In this document: piece by piece, positions 5,918-7,185 of the stretch
Layout of the letters: the number at the start of each line of letters is the position of its first letter
Numbering within the stretch: the stretch's first letter is position 1
Assembly: GCA_030672315.1 (NCBI GenBank)
Contig: DAOVGQ010000044.1
Coordinates: forward strand, 1 to 7,185
Length of the DNA stretch: 7,185 bases
Direction of reading: 5' to 3'
Source of the DNA: Candidatus Aenigmatarchaeota archaeon
GTDB lineage: Archaea > Aenigmatarchaeota > Aenigmatarchaeia > QMZP01
The notes under the pieces: model-generated
What the model saw: only the letters and a program-made list of their open reading frames with translations
Databases searched by the model: none
Told to the model about the DNA's origin: nothing
Position numbers and translations under genes: made by a program

Positions 5918-6146
5918 GCTCAAGCCTCCTGGTCTTGCCTATCACAATCAGGAATATTAACAGTGTCAGGCCTGTTGTCACGGATGCCTGGGTCAGGGCA
6001 ATGTCCGGTGCTGCCATGAGGTAAAAGGCGACAGCAGCAAGGAGGTCTGCTGCACCCAGAAGTATCACTGCATAGAGCAGGTCCTTTATCTCAATGGCTA
6101 TGATGCTCATGACCATCAGGGCCAGAAGTACGGCTTCCAGTATCAT
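5907..6146 (-). CDS. mbhD: Antiporter-like subunit MbhD (DUF4040 family, part of MrpA C-terminus)
   Basis: This 79-residue protein has two to three membrane helices. It contains the conserved motif APDIALTQASVTTGLTLLIF at residues 46-65, the hallmark of MbhD and the corresponding part of MrpA, with Asp48 and Thr52 in the membrane. The short basic tail is GKTRRLEHGD. The ATG at 6146 shares ATGA with the mbhC stop, and GGGAGGAAGGT lies just upstream. In the Mrp-like module it acts with MbhE; together they replace the C-terminal part of MrpA, while no MrpA N-terminal (NuoL-like) domain is encoded in the window. Confidence 0.93.
   Translation of the reverse strand: MILEAVLLALMVMSIIAIEIKDLLYAVILLGAADLLAAVAFYLMAAPDIALTQASVTTGLTLLIFLIVIGKTRRLEHGD
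5925..5930 (-). promoter_or_regulatory. Ribosome binding site that fixes the mbhE start
   Basis: AGGAGG on the minus strand, 7 bases before ATG 5917. It rules out the upstream TTG at 5923 as the main start because that codon would be only one base from the site. Confidence 0.75.
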
Positions 6147-6475
6147 CTTGACCTTCCTCCCTTCCTGCCTGCAAGGTCATTCCTGACAAGCCTGGCAGGC
6201 CTTATCCCGAGACCATAGGCAGAATCTGCAAGTGCATGGGTTGCCGTGGGGTTTGTGACAAGGTTGACTGCCAAAATCATGATAACCTTGAATAGATATA
6301 TTCCAGGGTTGTAAAGGGCAATGCCTGCCAGGGCAAGGGTGAATCCCCCCACACTCACCATGGTGGCTGCATGACACCTGGTGTAGAAGTCAGGGAACCT
6401 GAGAATCCCCAGGGTTCCAACCAGGGTGACGGCCCCCGCGAACCAGAGCAATGCCTCGGATGCTATCTCTATCAT
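6143..6475 (-). CDS. mbhC: Antiporter-like subunit MbhC (MrpG / PhaG family)
   Basis: This 110-residue protein has three membrane helices. Typical MrpG features are GILRFPDFYTRCHAATMV at residues 23-40 and NPTATHALADSAYGLGI at 75-91, followed by a basic tail (RKGGRSR). The ATG at 6475 shares ATGA with the mbhB stop and is preceded by AAGGAGG with a 5-base spacer, so the start is secure. Its place after mbhB is the standard Mrp F-G order. In the complex it belongs to the small-subunit cluster of the Na+/H+ antiporter-like arm. Confidence 0.95.
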   Translation of the reverse strand: MIEIASEALLWFAGAVTLVGTLGILRFPDFYTRCHAATMVSVGGFTLALAGIALYNPGIYLFKVIMILAVNLVTNPTATHALADSAYGLGIRPARLVRNDLAGRKGGRSR

Positions 6476-6711
6476 CTCTTCCTCCTTGTATACCTTGCTA
6501 TTGCAAGCGTCCCAACAAAGCTCGTTAATATAATGACCATGGATACGTCAAGATAGAGCCAGGCCTCTGCTCTCGCAGCAAAGAGCAGCATAATTATCAC
6601 AGCTATGTTCATGAAGGCCCCCGCTGCCAGGGCCCTGTCCGCAAAGGTGGGCCCGCGAACCATGGCTGCCAGGGCAAGGAGCCCTGACAGTGCGAACAAA
6701 TACTCTATCAT
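6472..6711 (-). CDS. mbhB: Antiporter-like subunit MbhB (MrpF / PhaF family)
   Basis: This 79-residue protein has three membrane helices and ends in a basic cluster (RYTRRKR). The MrpF signature RGPTFADRALA is at residues 19-29, including Asp25 and Arg26, and a second conserved acidic residue, Asp55, is in the segment YLDVSMVI. In Mrp systems residues of this kind in MrpF have been linked to sodium transport. The ATG at 6711 shares ATGA with the mbhA stop, and its own stop shares ATGA with mbhC. Confidence 0.94.
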   Translation of the reverse strand: MIEYLFALSGLLALAAMVRGPTFADRALAAGAFMNIAVIIMLLFAARAEAWLYLDVSMVIILTSFVGTLAIARYTRRKR

Positions 6712-7178
6712 GTTATCACCTTCAGTCCGAATCTGTGGAAGAGCCTTCCTATCTCCTTATCCTTTCTGTAGGCCAGGGTGTGGATGTAGAATCTTTCCTC
6801 ATCCCCTGTGTTGACTGTCAGGGTCCCTGGCGTAAGGGTTATGGAGTTTCCGAAGAGGGTCTTTCCCAGCAGGCTCCTGAATTCCACCGGAACCTCCACC
6901 ATGGCAGGCCTTACCCTTCCTGTGAAGACCCTCCTGGCCACGTCCCAGTGGGCAAGCACCTCCACATAGAGCATGACGACCAGGTAGACCAGAAGCCAGA
7001 ACCACCTCATTGGATGAAGGACTATCCTGGGGGTATCCCTTGAGAGAAGGTGCCTGCAAATTATTGTTATGACAAGGGATATGACTATTCCTACAAATAT
7101 ATTCTCGGGCTGCAGGCTGAAGGTGAGCACCAGCCAGGCAATGAAAACCAAAAGAAAGGTAGCGGCCAATCTCCTCAT
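6708..7178 (-). CDS. mbhA: Antiporter-like subunit MbhA (MrpE family), first gene visible in the operon
   Basis: This 156-residue protein has two to three membrane helices in its first half (about residues 5-20, 25-42 and 57-77) and a soluble C-terminal domain. The MrpE signature NSITLTPGTLTV is at residues 111-122, preceded by RSLLGKTLFG. The length is normal for MrpE/MbhA. The ATG at 7178 fits the usual N-terminus (RRLAATFLLVFIAWLVLT), but only seven bases upstream (TATATTT) are in the window and they contain no ribosome binding site, so a more distant start or a leaderless message is possible. As mbhA is the first gene in known mbh operons, the operon promoter is probably just outside the window. 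Confidence 0.92.
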   Translation of the reverse strand: MRRLAATFLLVFIAWLVLTFSLQPENIFVGIVISLVITIICRHLLSRDTPRIVLHPMRWFWLLVYLVVMLYVEVLAHWDVARRVFTGRVRPAMVEVPVEFRSLLGKTLFGNSITLTPGTLTVNTGDEERFYIHTLAYRKDKEIGRLFHRFGLKVIT

Positions 7179-7185
7179 AAATATA

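Noticed and set aside
1..7185. RNA genes, CRISPR arrays, insertion sequences or attachment sites
   Set aside because: Essentially every base apart from the 60-base mbhF-mbhG gap belongs to a recognised coding frame, and no repeat array or transposase-like frame was seen.

Overview
The window holds most of one long operon, read entirely on the minus strand (7178 down to 1), for a membrane-bound, energy-converting [NiFe] hydrogenase of the Mbh type (group 4d, as in Pyrococcus/Thermococcus). Gene order follows the archaeal mbhA-to-mbhM order: an Mrp-antiporter-like half first (mbhA-mbhH, 7178-3386), then mbhI, then the hydrogenase half (mbhJ small subunit, mbhK, mbhL large subunit, and mbhM membrane anchor, which runs off the left edge). 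The expected last gene, mbhN (a 2x[4Fe-4S] ferredoxin-like subunit), would lie beyond base 1 and is not visible.

The hydrogenase half looks catalytically intact. MbhL keeps both CxxC pairs that bind the Ni-Fe centre and a C-terminal tail of the kind removed during maturation. MbhJ keeps four cysteines for the proximal [4Fe-4S] cluster. MbhH keeps the charged residues of an ion-pumping MrpD/NuoN-type subunit. Together this predicts a complex that oxidises reduced ferredoxin, evolves H2 and exports ions (H+ exchanged for Na+ through the Mrp module). One MbhH plus MbhI and intact Ni-ligand cysteines argue for Mbh rather than the related sulfane reductase Mbs/Mbx.

The operon is very compact. Seven junctions are ATGA stop/start overlaps, five are overlaps of 7-20 bases, and only one is a real gap (5191-5250, between mbhF and mbhG). 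That gap and the end of mbhF hold two consecutive inverted repeats, the second of which touches the mbhG ribosome binding site.

The main departure from the standard mbh operon is an extra 116-residue predicted membrane protein inserted between mbhL and mbhM (1012-662). It is translationally coupled on both sides but clearly AT-richer than its neighbours. I do not recognise its family.

The source is most likely an anaerobic, hydrogen-producing, possibly thermophilic archaeon. This is an inference from mbh gene order, frequent AGG and ATA codons and strong GGAGG-type ribosome binding sites. Bacteria that carry Mbh-type operons cannot be excluded. No RNA genes, mobile elements or CRISPR arrays were seen, and apart from the 60-base gap there is no non-coding stretch.
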